Shown in pieces: positions 33,906 to 46,599 of a DNA stretch of 64,000 nt. Origin of the DNA: Engraulis encrasicolus (taxonomy: Eukaryota; Chordata; Actinopteri; Clupeiformes; Engraulidae); assembly GCF_034702125.1 (NCBI RefSeq), contig NC_085872.1, positions 31,751,876 to 31,815,875 on the forward strand, written 5' to 3'. Every line of letters starts with the position of its first letter. The first letter of the stretch is position 1. The notes beneath the pieces are model-generated. The model worked only from the letters and a program-made list of their open reading frames with translations. It searched no databases and had not been told where the DNA came from. Both the position numbers and the translations under genes were made by a program.

Positions 33906-36465
33906 CAAGCGCGGGGGTTGAGAGCTGCGGACACGCACATCACAGATGCCTTGTGTCTTTTGTGTGTGTTAACAAAGTGCAAAAAAGGAGTGATGACATG
34001 GAGGTCCACTATAGTATATATTTTTGGTACTGCTGGTGCACCATGCGCAAACACAAAAAAGTCAATTCGAGTCATTCAGTTTGAGAGCAACACATCAAAA
34101 TACTAGAAGTAGGCCTACTAGCATCTACTCCGCCTCGGCCAGGTTTCAGCAGCGAATGGGGCAATCTTGTATTCAGAGCTGCCCCCTCAAATGAGTGTGT
34201 TGACCACCATAGAACACTTTCTCGGCCTACACACGAAATTCGAATGGACACGCTATAAAATGTGTATATATCATCCAACTTAATCAGTTATGCACCTGGC
34301 AAGTTGACAAGTCCTGACAACATATTCTTGAAATGTGTTGGTCTGCATGTGACACCACCGCAGTAGGCATAATGCCTGATTTGCTAACCCATAAGCAAAT
34401 CAGGACAAAAGCAAGAACTAATATAGACAACTATGCTGCCTCTGCGTTACTGGTGCAGAACTAGACAGCTAGCGAACAGTTCAAGAGAAGGCAAGCTGAA
34501 GTGTAATTTTGTCCTTTTATTTTCTTTCTTTCATTTCCTTACTGACTTTTCTCTTGCACTTTCACTTTGTACACTTGCACTTCCAATCTCAATACATCTC
34601 TCAACACTTCTCTTTACTGTAAAACTGTTAACAGAAAACGAAATAAACATACAACAGTTTCACTTACTTCAACATTTCCACGACACACAAATCTACAAGC
34701 AACCCAGCGATCTATTTTCAGTCAACACAACGTGACCTAGCTTAGCTCAGTAGAATCTGACTAGCCAAACTTTACAGGAAAGTGAACATCACTTCTTGAG
34801 GCAAATAGATAGACATATACATCAAAATATCAATGCAATTTCGTTACAAACAACATCCATCACAAAATGATTACTTACAGACTAATATTGCCCAAGGCTC
34901 AAGTGTGAAAATATATAAATTGCGGGAGAGATGAAGTCTGTGTCTTAACGACAGAAAACACTTTGAAAACACTGGAAACTAACCAGGAAGTAGATTTGCG
35001 CTGAAGGCGCAGTACCGCGAGAAAGTCCACTAGGTGGCGGTATTCACCATAAGATTTACGTGGGAGAAACTAAACTCGGGCATGGAATTAAATGGAAGGC
35101 AGAACAACAATTTTGGAACAAGCACATTGGAAACACGGTCTTTTCCGGACATCAGCTACTATTACATTTTCTGAAGGGACAGGTTGACGTAGCAATGGTG
35201 CGTGCCAACAGACGTGTACTAGCACTACAACATTATCAAACCCAAGTGTTTGATGATCACATCGTCATGACTCACCTACATTGATGGAGGTTGCAAATAT
35301 GACATAACTTTCCTCCTGGCAAACTAACCACGTCATTAATCCTTTCGATTGATAATGGTTGGCATTGTTGTATGGTCTTTCAATGTTTGAACTCCCTCAG
35401 GTCAATCAAAATAATAAAACAGCTTTTGTGAATGGTTTGGAGACCAATTGACTTACACAACGGGAGACAATGTGAGGAAGTACAAAACCTCACGGGTAGG
35501 TTATTCCATTTTCCCGAACAGACCACAAAAAAACAGAGACGAAAAACCTCCGGGAAAACCTGGACGTGCGGCAACACCGCTCAGAGAAATATGCATTTAG
35601 TTCTAGTTCTAGCCTGACCAATGATACAGTATGTAGACCTCCTTGAGCCTGACTTAATAGCTAGATACCAAATGCCCCATTACAAGTTCAAAATAGCCAA
35701 CCAAAACGGCAAGGTTTCCCCTCATAATCGACTAAATAATGATAAAAACATCCATTATACACATATATTAACGCATTATGAATACAAGTAGGCTGATACA
35801 ATAATAACCATCCAGATAAAATAGCTGCAGATAAAACAGTAACACACTTTGGGGTAAACAACATAGGCCTGCCTACCTACCTCTGCGATGGAAATTACAC
35901 AAAGTTTAAACAACTCCTGCCAAATAATACACCGTAGCCTAACACATGCAGACATCAAACAATTAAGTTTACTCACGTTTCTTCGCACACAAGACACAAC
36001 ATTAGAGATAAGAATACCCATCTGTCTGGTTCTAACACTAGCTAACATTAAATGGCTACCTAGCTAACAAATAAGGTATCCGTCATCGAAGCTAGCTAAC
36101 ACACAGAGAACATATATTGAATGACAGCGATCATACAACCCAAGTTAAGAAGAACTCGTGGATACTAGAGTTAGTTATTAGTCTAGTTCTACTAAAATGT
36201 CAACCTGGCACCTTAGTCAGACCATTGAGAGTGCGAATCAGACCCTGTCTGAGAGTGAAGAATCTTTCTTCTCTGGCTCAACAGCCACGCTAGCAGAGAT
36301 TCTAGGAATAGCTATTAGTTATGTTATCTCTCTGGCGCTAGCATTTCAAGCTAGGCGGATCCGATCGATTAGCTATCTCGTTCTATGCTAGCGGGCTGAC
36401 AAGCATCGTACCCTCATACAATGATATTGATACATGAACGATCCAAATACAAATTAGTACACACC
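33906..36465. other. unassigned DNA upstream of the TRIM relic
   Basis: No RING exon found. CTAGCTAAC words cluster at 36040-36110. A 64-codon frame at 36197-36391 (MSTWHLSQTIES...) contains one hydrophobic segment (LAEILGIAISYVISLALAF) but has no homology I know and no splice or promoter support. A 75-codon open stretch at 35060 is likewise unsupported. Confidence 0.4.
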
Positions 36466-36525
36466 GGGGTACACAGAAAACATACAGCCGTCATTTGCTG
36501 GGGGGGATTGCCTCTGTCTGGCTAT
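36466..36525 (+). repeat. diverged copy of 31134-31190
   Basis: GGTACACAGAAAACATACAG, then a CGTCATTTGCTGGGG word, repeats the sequence just outside the exon at 31038, about 5.3 kb away in the same orientation. Confidence 0.65.
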
Positions 36526-36757
36526 ATCGAAAAGGCTTCATGCTAATGTGTACAACAACAGTACACAATTGTTAACCCATCAAGTAGACCTAGTCACCTG
36601 CATCATGAAAAGCGGCCTACTAGCTCTACCTCTCTGCTACTACTAGAGCTACAGAAATTGGAGACACAATCTGAGCACAAACAACTTACAGGTACAAACA
36701 AAGTGCAGTTCGGTCTCAGTAGAAAAAAAAACAATAAACCACTCACCTTGGTCTCAC

Positions 36758-36805
36758 CTGTCTGCGTCATCCACAACCTGTTGGTGCTCCGTCGGAATCG
36801 TCAGC
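36758..36805 (-). other. putative 48-bp exon, minus strand
   Basis: Acceptor TAGGTTTCTGCAG and two donors 11 bases apart (GACAG then GTGAGA; CCAAG then GTGAGTGG) on the minus strand. One frame is open (LTIPTEHQQVVDDAD). It lies between the CCAAT-containing repeat D copy and the TRIM relic, where a 5' exon would be expected. Confidence 0.35.
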
Positions 36806-36899
36806 CTGCAGAAACCTAATAACTAGCACTCCAAGTTATATTTATGTATCGGTAGTTATTACAGCTCCGTCGTTAGAGTTGCATTATTACTGGACTGTG

Positions 36900-37390
36900 T
36901 CGCGTGAACGCACGAGTGAGTTGGCCTGTTCTCGCTGCACACACAGAGGCCTTGATCCCGCTGTCAAGCCATGCCTCTGATTGGTCCCACGGAAAGCGAT
37001 AACTTGCCAATAAGCGGTATTTTGATTGGCTTCCACCCTCTGACCCCACCCCCCATCAAAAGAGGGCCAAAATTCGTAGACTTGTAAAAGCGATCCACAC
37101 TTGTGAGCTTGCTGCTCCGAGCAGGAAGAGGTTCGCACAGCATGGCAAAACAGATTCACATTTGTACACACTCCTACTGCCACACAACTACAAAACATTT
37201 ATACAGGTACGTTTTATATTTTAGGAGATGCAAAATATGTGTGCAGATCTACAAAATTAACCTGCAGATGCAAGATGTTTTTCCACAAATACATTGTATC
37301 TGGCACATATGTGAAATTATTCTTCACATTTGAATTTTATTTCTGGACATACAATCTTTATGGCCTTGTTCTAGTTCCATAGAAAGGAGC
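36900..37390 (-). repeat. CCAAT-containing repeat D, minus-strand copy
   Basis: Homologous to 26205-26640 in inverted orientation. On the minus strand it reads GGGGTGGGGTCAGAGGGTGG, AGCCAATCAAAATACC and GGGACCAATCAGAGGC. Three candidate minus-strand exon groups lie downstream, so it could serve as their promoter. Confidence 0.7.
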
Positions 37391-38744
37391 ATGTGTGTGT
37401 TTGCGTGCGCGTTTCTGTGTGTGTTAACATGGGTCAGGAGAGAAGGTGTATATATTTATCTAGTTTAAAAAGCCAGCAAAGGGGGAGAAGGGGGTATGAG
37501 CCTGAAATGTTTCCTCTTGCTGATAGGATTTAAAAAAATGGCCGGTTTAGGACACGTGAAGAGAGAGGATAGTATGCATGCCCATCTTCGTCCCTCCCTC
37601 TCTCTATTCTTGGCCTCTCCACCCAATCTTAAGCTTAGTTCCTTGCTACCCATCTTGTTCTCTCATGCCTGTTTGTCTGTCAGAAAAGACAAACTGGCAA
37701 AAAAGAGGGATGGATTTGGAAGGGACATGGTGTATAACAGGAAGAAAGGAAAAGAAAGAGGGCAGGCACATAAATGGAGAGGAAGCGAAAGAGCAGGAAC
37801 AAGGAATAGGAAGTACTGTAAGTGGTAAGAATGCAAATGAGAAAGAGACAATGCAGATTCATTGGGAGGCAGGCATGTGTGTTTATGGAGAAGACGTGAG
37901 AAATCATGGGCAAAAATGTATCAATTACATACGCCATCTGTTGACCGAAAGTGGTGAACAGTTTGTTTGCACATGCAGGCATGTAAACAAACACAGGCAT
38001 GCACACACAGACATTTTCTTGTTTGCCCAACCATGTATGTACGGTACGTAGGTGTGCAGTCAGTGTGTCCTTGGATGTGACCTTTCAAATACAGCACACA
38101 CAAAACTCCCAACCATGTGAACCATGCAGCATGAGCCACTGACATTCTAGAACGGCATGAGTGTTTACAAACCAAACAATACTCTTTTTCAATTATAATG
38201 GCTGTACACACACATCACATCCACCTCACATGTTTTCATCTACAGGCATACATGTGATTGCATTAATGAAAGATAGATAGATTGATAGAGAGAGAGAGAG
38301 GGGGAGGGGGGGGGCTCTCTCTTGAAGGAAAACATAAAGAAATGGATAAATGTCAGATGGTGCCATTTGTTACCTGAGAGGTGTAACATTAAGCTACTAA
38401 AATGCTACTGCTACAGAGGAATTGGGGAAAAGTGCAAGGACACATGAAGGGCAATTAAACACTGTTTCCTCAAACGCAGACATGCCCAGAATTAAACACA
38501 AACACGTCACGTTTTTTCCTGCCGACTGTTAACCACAAACTCATTCACTTTCCTCTCACATTCACTCCCCCCTCCCTTATTCTCTCTTTCTCTCTTTCAC
38601 TGTCATTCTCTCTTTTCCTCTGCTCGCCTCTCCACAGCCCTCATTCACCTGCTCTCTGCCATTCATTTGTTCTCTCTGCCACACACCTCCCTCCTCTGAC
38701 ATGCGCATCGCCTGTGCCTCATAACTGTTTCACACACTACTGCA
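37391..38744. other. unassigned DNA
   Basis: No gene recognised; short GA/GGGG tract at 38287-38312. Confidence 0.45.
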
Positions 38745-38880
38745 TTTCAAAATGGCACCTATCTACTCGTTTTCATCTCTTATGCCATATTTCTCTCTCC
38801 CATACAGGCAAACACGAACTGACACACAGACAGACATGGAGAAACACACACCAATATGCATGCAAACAAGCGCGTACGCA
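38745..38880 (+). repeat. dispersed repeat attached to a CA tract, copy 2
   Basis: CAAAATGGCACCTATCTACT, TTATGCCATATTTCTCTCTC and CAAACACGAACTGACACAC, leading into (CGCA)n/(CA)n. It is the inverted partner of 25730-25876. Confidence 0.75.
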
Positions 38881-38909
38881 CGCACGCACGCACACGCACA
38901 CGCACACGC

Positions 38910-38943
<34 letters not shown>
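38878..38943. repeat. (CGCA)n/(CA)n microsatellite
   Basis: CGCA and CACACG units then about 14 CA units. A 208-codon open frame across it is a microsatellite artefact. Confidence 0.95.
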
Positions 38944-38945
<2 letters not shown>

Positions 38946-39509
38946 TAGTTATGTTGTGGGGATATATTTGTACAAGCTTCCTTATCATAAGTCAACTGCA
39001 CCCCACACCTGTGCAGGAGGCAACCCCCGTGCTTGGGTCCTATTCCATCAGCTTTCACTGCCAGCGTCTGTCAATCCATCTCACTTTATTTCCTCACTAA
39101 TAACCATTCAGCGCGCCGCCACTGCACCACACACCATCCTTCATATCTCTCTTCCTCTCCAATGTGCCACTATCTCTCTGCGGTCACATTACTATCAGTC
39201 ACTTTTGCTCTCAGCATCACTGTGTCTGTGTTTCTTTTCAGCGTTCTGTCTTCATGCAGCAGGGCTGTCACACCACACCAGCCTACCATGTGACTCCCTG
39301 GCTGTGACCTTGGCGGTGTTCCGTCAACAAAGTCATTGGCCTCTTTTCATGCCACATGCCAAGGTCAGTGCACGGTAAGCTGCAATGCTGGATGAGCAGC
39401 TTATTCCCTTGTCAGCCTTCGGACTCTGTTCAGATGTCATCGCTATACGTAGTCTCGCTCCGCTATTCAGTGTGGAAAAATGTTGTGAACACATCTCCTC
39501 CATCCTAGC
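38944..39509. other. unassigned DNA
   Basis: Nothing recognised. Confidence 0.5.
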
Positions 39510-39517
39510 CTTCGAGT

Positions 39518-39709
39518 CAGGGCTGGATTGGGGGAGGAATTAGGCCCAGGCACTTTTGGCTTTAAGGGGCCCCTCATAACTTGCGCCACAGAACTGACTC
39601 AGCCACCAGTGAACGTAAAATATATATTTTTATTTCTGAAAATAGGGGCCCACGAGGATGCGGGGCCCACCGGGAAATGCCCATATGCCAGATGGCCAGT
39701 CCAGCCCTG
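39518..39709. mobile_element. 192-bp non-autonomous hAT element
   Basis: Ends CAGGGCTGGATTGG and CCAGTCCAGCCCTG are inverted with one mismatch. Perfect 8-bp duplication CTTCGAGT at 39510-39517 and 39710-39717. GGGGCCC words near both ends. No coding capacity. Confidence 0.95.
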
Positions 39710-39753
39710 CTTCGAGTCAGTCCTAAGAATTCTGGAGGGAGTTCAGATTCCTG

Positions 39754-40420
39754 GGGCCTCATTTATCATCAGTTCGTAGAATGTCTTCTAAAGTGTGTCT
39801 TACGAGTGAAATTTAGAATGTTTGCAAGTACAGAAAAATCGGGATTTATGAAACGTGCGTTGGCTGTTCCTACGCACACGTCTGCATGATAAATCCCACA
39901 CCTTCCAAATCACTGTGCACGCGCGCATTCGGGGTAATTTGCATCCCGAAACGCCTCCAAGTAACCATATATGGTATTAAAATATATTCAAATGCCATGT
40001 GAATTCGAAGGCGCCACCCTGTTTGGACACACATGAACACACGCGGACACACGCGCCAGTCGAAGCGCTGGCGGGAAGTGTGGAGATAGAAACATTTCCG
40101 CAGCAGAAGTGGAGGTGCTTTCGACAGGAGGAGGACAGTGTTTCAAAATAAGTAAAAGAAGGAGACACACATGGACGAAAACACTGTAAAATAGCACACT
40201 GTCATACTCCATTGTCATTCAAAGCAAACTGTACCTGGCACGGTCAATATTATTTGCAATTTCGTGTTTCTTCCACTCGCACGCGTGGTCTGAGGTGTGC
40301 GTAGATTTAGGCACATTTCTACGTTCAAGTACATGTTCATAAATCCCATACTTTGCTCAGGAATCGCACGCACGCTTTACGCACAGATCTGTGCCTAAGA
40401 ACGCTTGATAAATGAGGCCC
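39754..40420. mobile_element. 667-bp Harbinger-like element
   Basis: Both ends begin GGGCCTCATTTATCA, flanked by the 3-bp duplication CTG (39751-39753, 40421-40423). A 3-bp duplication and GGGCCTCAT-type termini fit the PIF/Harbinger superfamily. No transposase frame. Confidence 0.8.
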
Positions 40421-40423
40421 CTG

Positions 40424-41460
<1,037 letters not shown>

Positions 41461-41680
41461 TTGTGTGTGTGTGTGTGTTTGTGTGTGTGCACGTGTGTGT
41501 GAACATGTGTGCGTGCATGTGTGTCTGCGTGTGTGTGTGTGTGTGTGTAGGCCTATGTGTGTTTGTGTGTGTGTGTGTGCATTTGCACATGGGTGTGTGA
41601 GAGTGCGTGTGTGCCTTGTATGCGTGCATGACTGCGCGTGTGTGTGCGCGCGCGTCTGTGTGCATGTGCCTGTGTGTCAG
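41461..41680. repeat. (TG)n imperfect microsatellite
   Basis: TG tracts broken by ACG, CATG, AGGCCTA and CGCG words; an old, degenerate array. Confidence 0.93.
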
Positions 41681-42224
41681 AAAGTATTCTTTGTGCTCCG
41701 GGCATAAAGCAGTTATGGGAGCAGCGCTGGTCATAATGCCAGTAAAGCCATCGCATTACCATGACAATCAGCCCCTGTGAGGCTGCAGGGCTCAGGGGGG
41801 ACCCGTGGCATCCCAGCAGTGGTCCATTATACTTCATAACATCTTCCCTCTTCAAAGACAGAGCAAGACAAGCAATCAGACCACCTACGCCCTTTCCTGG
41901 TTGTGTGAGAAGGTTTTTTTAACGTTATTTTATATGTCAAGATTTTGTTGATGTAAACGTGTATGTCTGAAGTTAGAAGCTCAGGCTAAAAAAAGGGGGA
42001 TGAAAGAGAATCCAGAATAAAGCAAAGGAAAGGAGAAAAGAGGCTAAAATGCCATAACTTCAGTCACCGTCATGTATTCAGACCAGCCACTTATACCACC
42101 TGGAAGGAATGCATGGTCACACTGCGTGGGCATCAAGGGCTAATAAGCACGCTCCCCAATGACTTGTACCCTCCTCCTACCTAGTCTGGCAAGGGAGGGG
42201 AAGTGAGCCTGGTGAACAAGTGGA
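41681..42224. other. unassigned DNA
   Basis: 41705-41800 is non-repetitive and GC-rich; nothing recognised. Confidence 0.45.
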
Positions 42225-42232
42225 CCTACCGA

Positions 42233-42391
42233 CAGGGAAGCTGACAGGGGGGTTCAAAGGGGTCACTTGTCCCGGGCCCAAGGAAAGAGGGGGCCCAGAA
42301 TTAGATCCTCATTATATTGTATGTATTGGGTTTGGGGGGCCCTTTCAGATGTCTTTGTCCCGGGCCCAGCCAAAGCTGTCAGCGCCCCTTG
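42233..42391. mobile_element. 159-bp hAT-like element
   Basis: Left end CAGGGAAGCTGACAG, inverse of right end CAAGGGGCGCTGACAG (imperfect). Flanks CCTACCGA (42225-42232) and CCTACGGA (42392-42399) are an 8-bp duplication with one mismatch. TCCCGGGCCC occurs in the interior on both sides. Confidence 0.75.
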
Positions 42392-42399
42392 CCTACGGA

Positions 42400-44499
42400 T
42401 GGCGTCATGCAGTGGCACTCTTCATGGGGAAGGTCAGGGGTCAGGAGAGCTCCCGGGGCCTGTAGTACCTGCCCCTGCACGGCTCGTCCCCCGCAAAGAT
42501 GCGCTGGCAAGGAGTAGGAGTAGGAGGATCTTTTGTCGGAACTGAATCATCTACCCTTTAGCACTGCAGACTGGAGGGGATGAAATGTTATGTGATAGCT
42601 TCTCACTGTGCAGACAGCCTCCTGTTGGTTGCCTTTACTGCGCATGCACTGTTGTGCAGCTGACAGGGGTGTCGCACCGGGGGCTAAAGTGTGATTGAGT
42701 TACCAGGGGCCCATGTAGGGGGCTCACACACAGTCCGATTTATGTAGATAGCCTATATGGCAGGGGGGGTCCATTGGAGTTGATTGTAGGGCCCACAATT
42801 TGCTGCTACTTCCCTGCAACGGACCTCTGATTCACCCTATATAATAATGCACCTGTCTTCTAGAAACTGTGTAATGGAGTAATGAAAAAAATGATTGCAT
42901 TGAATAATTTCTTCCTATCGTTAATTCAGCATGCATCATGTCACCCAAAAATGAGTGAAAAATATAGGCCTACTGCTGTGTGCTGTGCAGATGTCTGGGT
43001 CTCTGATGGGGTCAAGAATGATTCACTGACCAAAGAGAATAATTTGTTAGCGTTACATTATTAGAAATAGACTTCAAGAAAAGAAATTAAATTAGATTCA
43101 CATTGACTCAGAAGTGTGCAGCAAAAAAAGGCAATGCGCCTTTGTGACCGCTACTTCCCTTTTTTTTGTTCCTCTGTTTTCCACATTCATGAAAAGTTTG
43201 TAATAAATGTTGAGTCACATTTCATGAAATAGTCATGAATGCTTCATGTGTAGTTTATGGCGGCTGCTATTTCTGTGTTATGAAAGTCAAGTAAAGTATA
43301 ACCTAATAGTTTTTGTGATCTCATTTACTCTAAAGAAGACCAAAAATGAGTTAGAAAAAGACACCTTGGCATCATCAATTAGATTTGTATCTCTGCTGGG
43401 CACTGCAAATGTGTGATCAATTATTTCAACATCTCCTGCCCTCTTTCCCCAACCCACACACATTTCATCATGAATGTCTGTCTACCAGATGCTACCATCA
43501 TGCAAGTGTTTTTATGACCACCAGCAATTAATACACCCAAGGGGTGGTGATTAATAATATTGACAGATAAATATTACACAGAAACAAAATGGGAAGAAGC
43601 TGTCTTCTCTGACTGTGGTTTTAGGCTATTTTACAAAGTATGTTTGTGGTGTATGTTTCTATAGACTACTTAAAAAATGAGAAATGTATTCAATGACTTC
43701 CTATTACCTGCTCATAATGACGAAAATGTCAAATATTTGTACCGTGAAAATAAACATCTGCATAGACTTCTTGTACATGTACTTTGCCTTTGCACTGTAG
43801 GTATATTGCCAATTGAATAACTAAAAACATCTTTAGTAGCCTATGTTTTGACAGGTGACTGGAAAAAGCCCTCTTTCCCATTTTATTTCACCTTGCAGAC
43901 ATTACAACAGCTTCATAATGTTAATCGTGGCCTTACCCAGAAAACGTCATTTTTAAAAAATGACTCCGGATCGGCCCTGCAGGATGGGTTCCAGTGTAAT
44001 ACCTTCAGTGAAAAACAAAGCTCCCAAAAGGGGAATTTCCCCATCACTAATCCTTTCATCCCGCCTGATTCGTGCACTGCTGATATCAGTCTCCTTCAGC
44101 TGTCAGGTCTAAAATTAACACCATCTCTCTGCTCTATTGTCTCTGGGCCGTGAGGCACGCCGCGCCGTGCCGGCTGATGGCTTTGACACTTTGCACTGTG
44201 GATGTTTCATGGAGATGTGAAAAGGCAGGAAACACAGAGAATGAATGAATCCTAAAATAATGAAAAATGATCTTTGCTTTTGGTATCGTTAAATAGCGGC
44301 TCTCAGACTGACAAAAGAGGCCCGGCTCAGCCAGCACTTCTCAATTACGGCACATGCCACCATGCAATATCCATCTTCTTCTAGTGTACTCACACAGTCA
44401 CCTCTGACGTCTGCAGTTTCTAGATAGACAAACTACCATCAATTCTCACTCTCCTCTGTACTGTATGTGCACTATAAGGGGATAGCATTACTATCCATC
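42400..44499. other. unassigned DNA
   Basis: A possible degenerate CAGGGG-type repeat at 42660-42770; otherwise no gene or element recognised in 2.1 kb. Confidence 0.4.
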
Positions 44500-44982
44500 A
44501 TGTAGAGCAGTGGTTCCCAACCTATGGGTCGGGACCCAACTTATGGGTCGCCAAAGATCCACAGGGGGTCGCGTAGCCCTCTTGATTTTAAGGGGTTTCA
44601 TTTGAGATATATATAGCCCATGATGATTAGCCTAAATGACAAAGCATTTAACTAATACATGCTTAGAAGCAGCAAATTGTATGTGCTACATTAAACATGT
44701 AGGCTATTCTATATTTGACCAAAGACTAATAAAATAACTAAAATTAGTTTTCCCAGGAAACAGAGGCCATCTTGTGACTCCGTCTCGTGCGGGCGCTCGC
44801 GTGGTTGGGTCACCAAAGCTTACAATAGTAAAAACATGACCCTTAACCCTCTGAGGTCTAAGGCTTTTCAGAGGCTTTTAGGCTGCTTGCACCACCCTAA
44901 CATTTTCAAGTATTTTCATTTCATATATATATACAGTACTTGGGACCTGGAAGGTCTGAGGTTTCTAATGGTGTGACTTATA

Positions 44983-46599
44983 CAGTGCCCTCCATAATTA
45001 TTGGCACCCCTGGTTGAGATGTGTTTTTTAGCTTCCAATTATTTTATTTTTTTTCTAAATAATATGGGACCTTCATGGAAAAAAAGAGAAAATTCCAACC
45101 TTCAATACAAGTGCATTTATTCAGTGGGGAAAAAATCCCACATAAAGAAATAATTATTTGACATCAAATAATGTGTGTCACAATTATTAGCACCCCTGGT
45201 GTTAATATTTTGTACAACCCCCTTTTGCCAACAAAACAGCACCTAATCTTCTCCTATAATGTTTCACAAGATGGGAAAAGACAGAAAGAGGGATCTTCAG
45301 CCATTCCTCTTTGCAGAATCTCTCTAAATCATCCAGAGACCTGGGTCCTCTCCTCTGTACTCTCCTCTTCAGCTCACCCCACAGGTTCTCAATGGGGTTG
45401 AGGTCAGGGGACTGAGATGGCCATGGGAGGAGCTTGATTTTGTGTCTGGTGAACCATTTCTGTGTAGATTTGGCCATATGTTTAGGGTCATTGTCTTGCT
45501 GAAAGACCCAGTGACGACCCAGCTTCAGCTTTCGGGCAGAGGGCAACAGATTTTGATTTAAAATGTCCTGGTATTTCAAAGCATTCATGATGCCATGCAC
45601 CCTAACAAGGTTCCCAGGGCCTTTGGAAGGGAAACAGCCCCACAGCATCACTGACCCACCCCCATACTTCACAGTGGGTATGAGGTGCTTTTCAGCATGC
45701 GCATCTTTCGTGGTACGCCAGACCCACTTAGAGTGTTTGTTGCCAAAAAGCTCAATCTTGGTCTCATCTGACCAAAGCACACGGTCCCAGTTGAAGCCCC
45801 AATACCGCTTGGCGAACTCCAGACGCTTGCGTTTATGATTGTGAGTGAGGAAAGGTTTTCTCCGTGCATGCCTCCCAAACAGCTTGTTGGCGTGTAGACA
45901 GCACCTGATGGTTGATTTGGAGACTTTGTGACCCCAGGATGCTACCATTTGTTGTAATTCTGTAACAGTGAGCTTTGGAGATCTTTTGATTTCTCTTACC
46001 ATCCTCCTCACTGTGCGTGATGGCAAAATAAACTTGGGTCCTCGTCCAGGCTTGTTTACCACTGTTCCAGTTGTTTTGAACTTCTTAATTATTCCTCTCA
46101 CAGTGGATATGGGCAGCTGCAGTTGAGTGGCAATCTTCTTGTAGCCTCTGCCTGACCTGTGAAGGTCGACGCACATCTGCCTCACTTGTATGCTGTGTTC
46201 CTTTGTCTTTCCCATGTTTAAGAGTGGATAAGAGAAATGGCCTCTGTGTCACGTCATATTTATACCCCAGGGAAACAGGAAGTGATGAATTACTAATTAA
46301 ATGTTCCTACATACTCTGGTAAACTTTGTAAACTACTGTAGAAATGACAGAAATGCTTCAATTATATTTATTTCCTGGGAATTGTTAAGGGTGCCAATAA
46401 TTGTGGAACAGGTGATTTAATGAAAAATAATTATTTTTTAGTCAGGGATTTTTTTATTTTCTTACAATTCATTTGAGTTGAAGGCTACATTTTCCTACAA
46501 TTTTCAGTGTGACAGTATTCTTCTGCAATAAACACTGAATTTATTTTAAGGCTTTTAACACATCTCAACCAGGGGTGCCAATAATTATGGAGGGCACTG
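44983..46599 (-). mobile_element. complete Tc1-type transposon, 1,617 bp
   Basis: Inverted ends CAGTGCCCTCCATAATTATT match over about 43 bp, flanked by TA (44981-44982, 46600-46601). Inner copies of the ATTATTGGCACCC motif at 45179-45200 and 46389-46406 give the IR/DR arrangement (two transposase sites per end) seen in several fish Tc1 families. It carries one intact transposase gene on the minus strand. Ends, target duplication and gene are all intact, so insertion is recent relative to other elements here. Confidence 0.97.
45202..46215 (-). CDS. Tc1-type DDE transposase, intact
   Basis: Cut-and-paste transposase of the Tc1/mariner superfamily, acting in the nucleus on its own terminal repeats and inserting at TA. 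It is 337 residues, the usual length (about 340), with ATG near the left end of the element and no internal stop. Residues 1-50 and 60-110 form the two helix-turn-helix DNA-binding halves of the paired-like domain (KKIATQLQLPISTVRGIIKK; KSTIRCCLHANKLFG), joined by a GRPR-like KPGRGPKF (55-62). The catalytic triad is visible: D150 in LWSDETKIE, D241 in FQQDNDPKHMAKST and E276 in SPDLNPIENLWGELK, with 34 residues between the last two (DD34E). The glycine-rich YGGGSVMLWGCF box (184-195) is present. Nothing essential is missing by eye, so it may be active or only recently silenced. Confidence 0.97.
   Translation of the reverse strand: MGKTKEHSIQVRQMCVDLHRSGRGYKKIATQLQLPISTVRGIIKKFKTTGTVVNKPGRGPKFILPSRTVRRMVREIKRSPKLTVTELQQMVASWGHKVSKSTIRCCLHANKLFGRHARRKPFLTHNHKRKRLEFAKRYWGFNWDRVLWSDETKIELFGNKHSKWVWRTTKDAHAEKHLIPTVKYGGGSVMLWGCFPSKGPGNLVRVHGIMNALKYQDILNQNLLPSARKLKLGRHWVFQQDNDPKHMAKSTQKWFTRHKIKLLPWPSQSPDLNPIENLWGELKRRVQRRGPRSLDDLERFCKEEWLKIPLSVFSHLVKHYRRRLGAVLLAKGGCTKY

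Noticed and set aside
35040..35284. Second GIY-YIG endonuclease (reads KIYVGETK)
   Set aside because: Only this short word matches. No R-x-x-E-H or later Penelope blocks follow, and the frame's apparent start is GTG.
36197..36391. 64-codon protein with one membrane-like segment (MSTWHLSQTIES...)
   Set aside because: No homology known to me, no splice or promoter support; a frame of this length is expected by chance in 64 kb.
38752..39378. 208-codon open frame
   Set aside because: It crosses a CGCA/CA microsatellite and a dispersed repeat; the flanks show no coding character.
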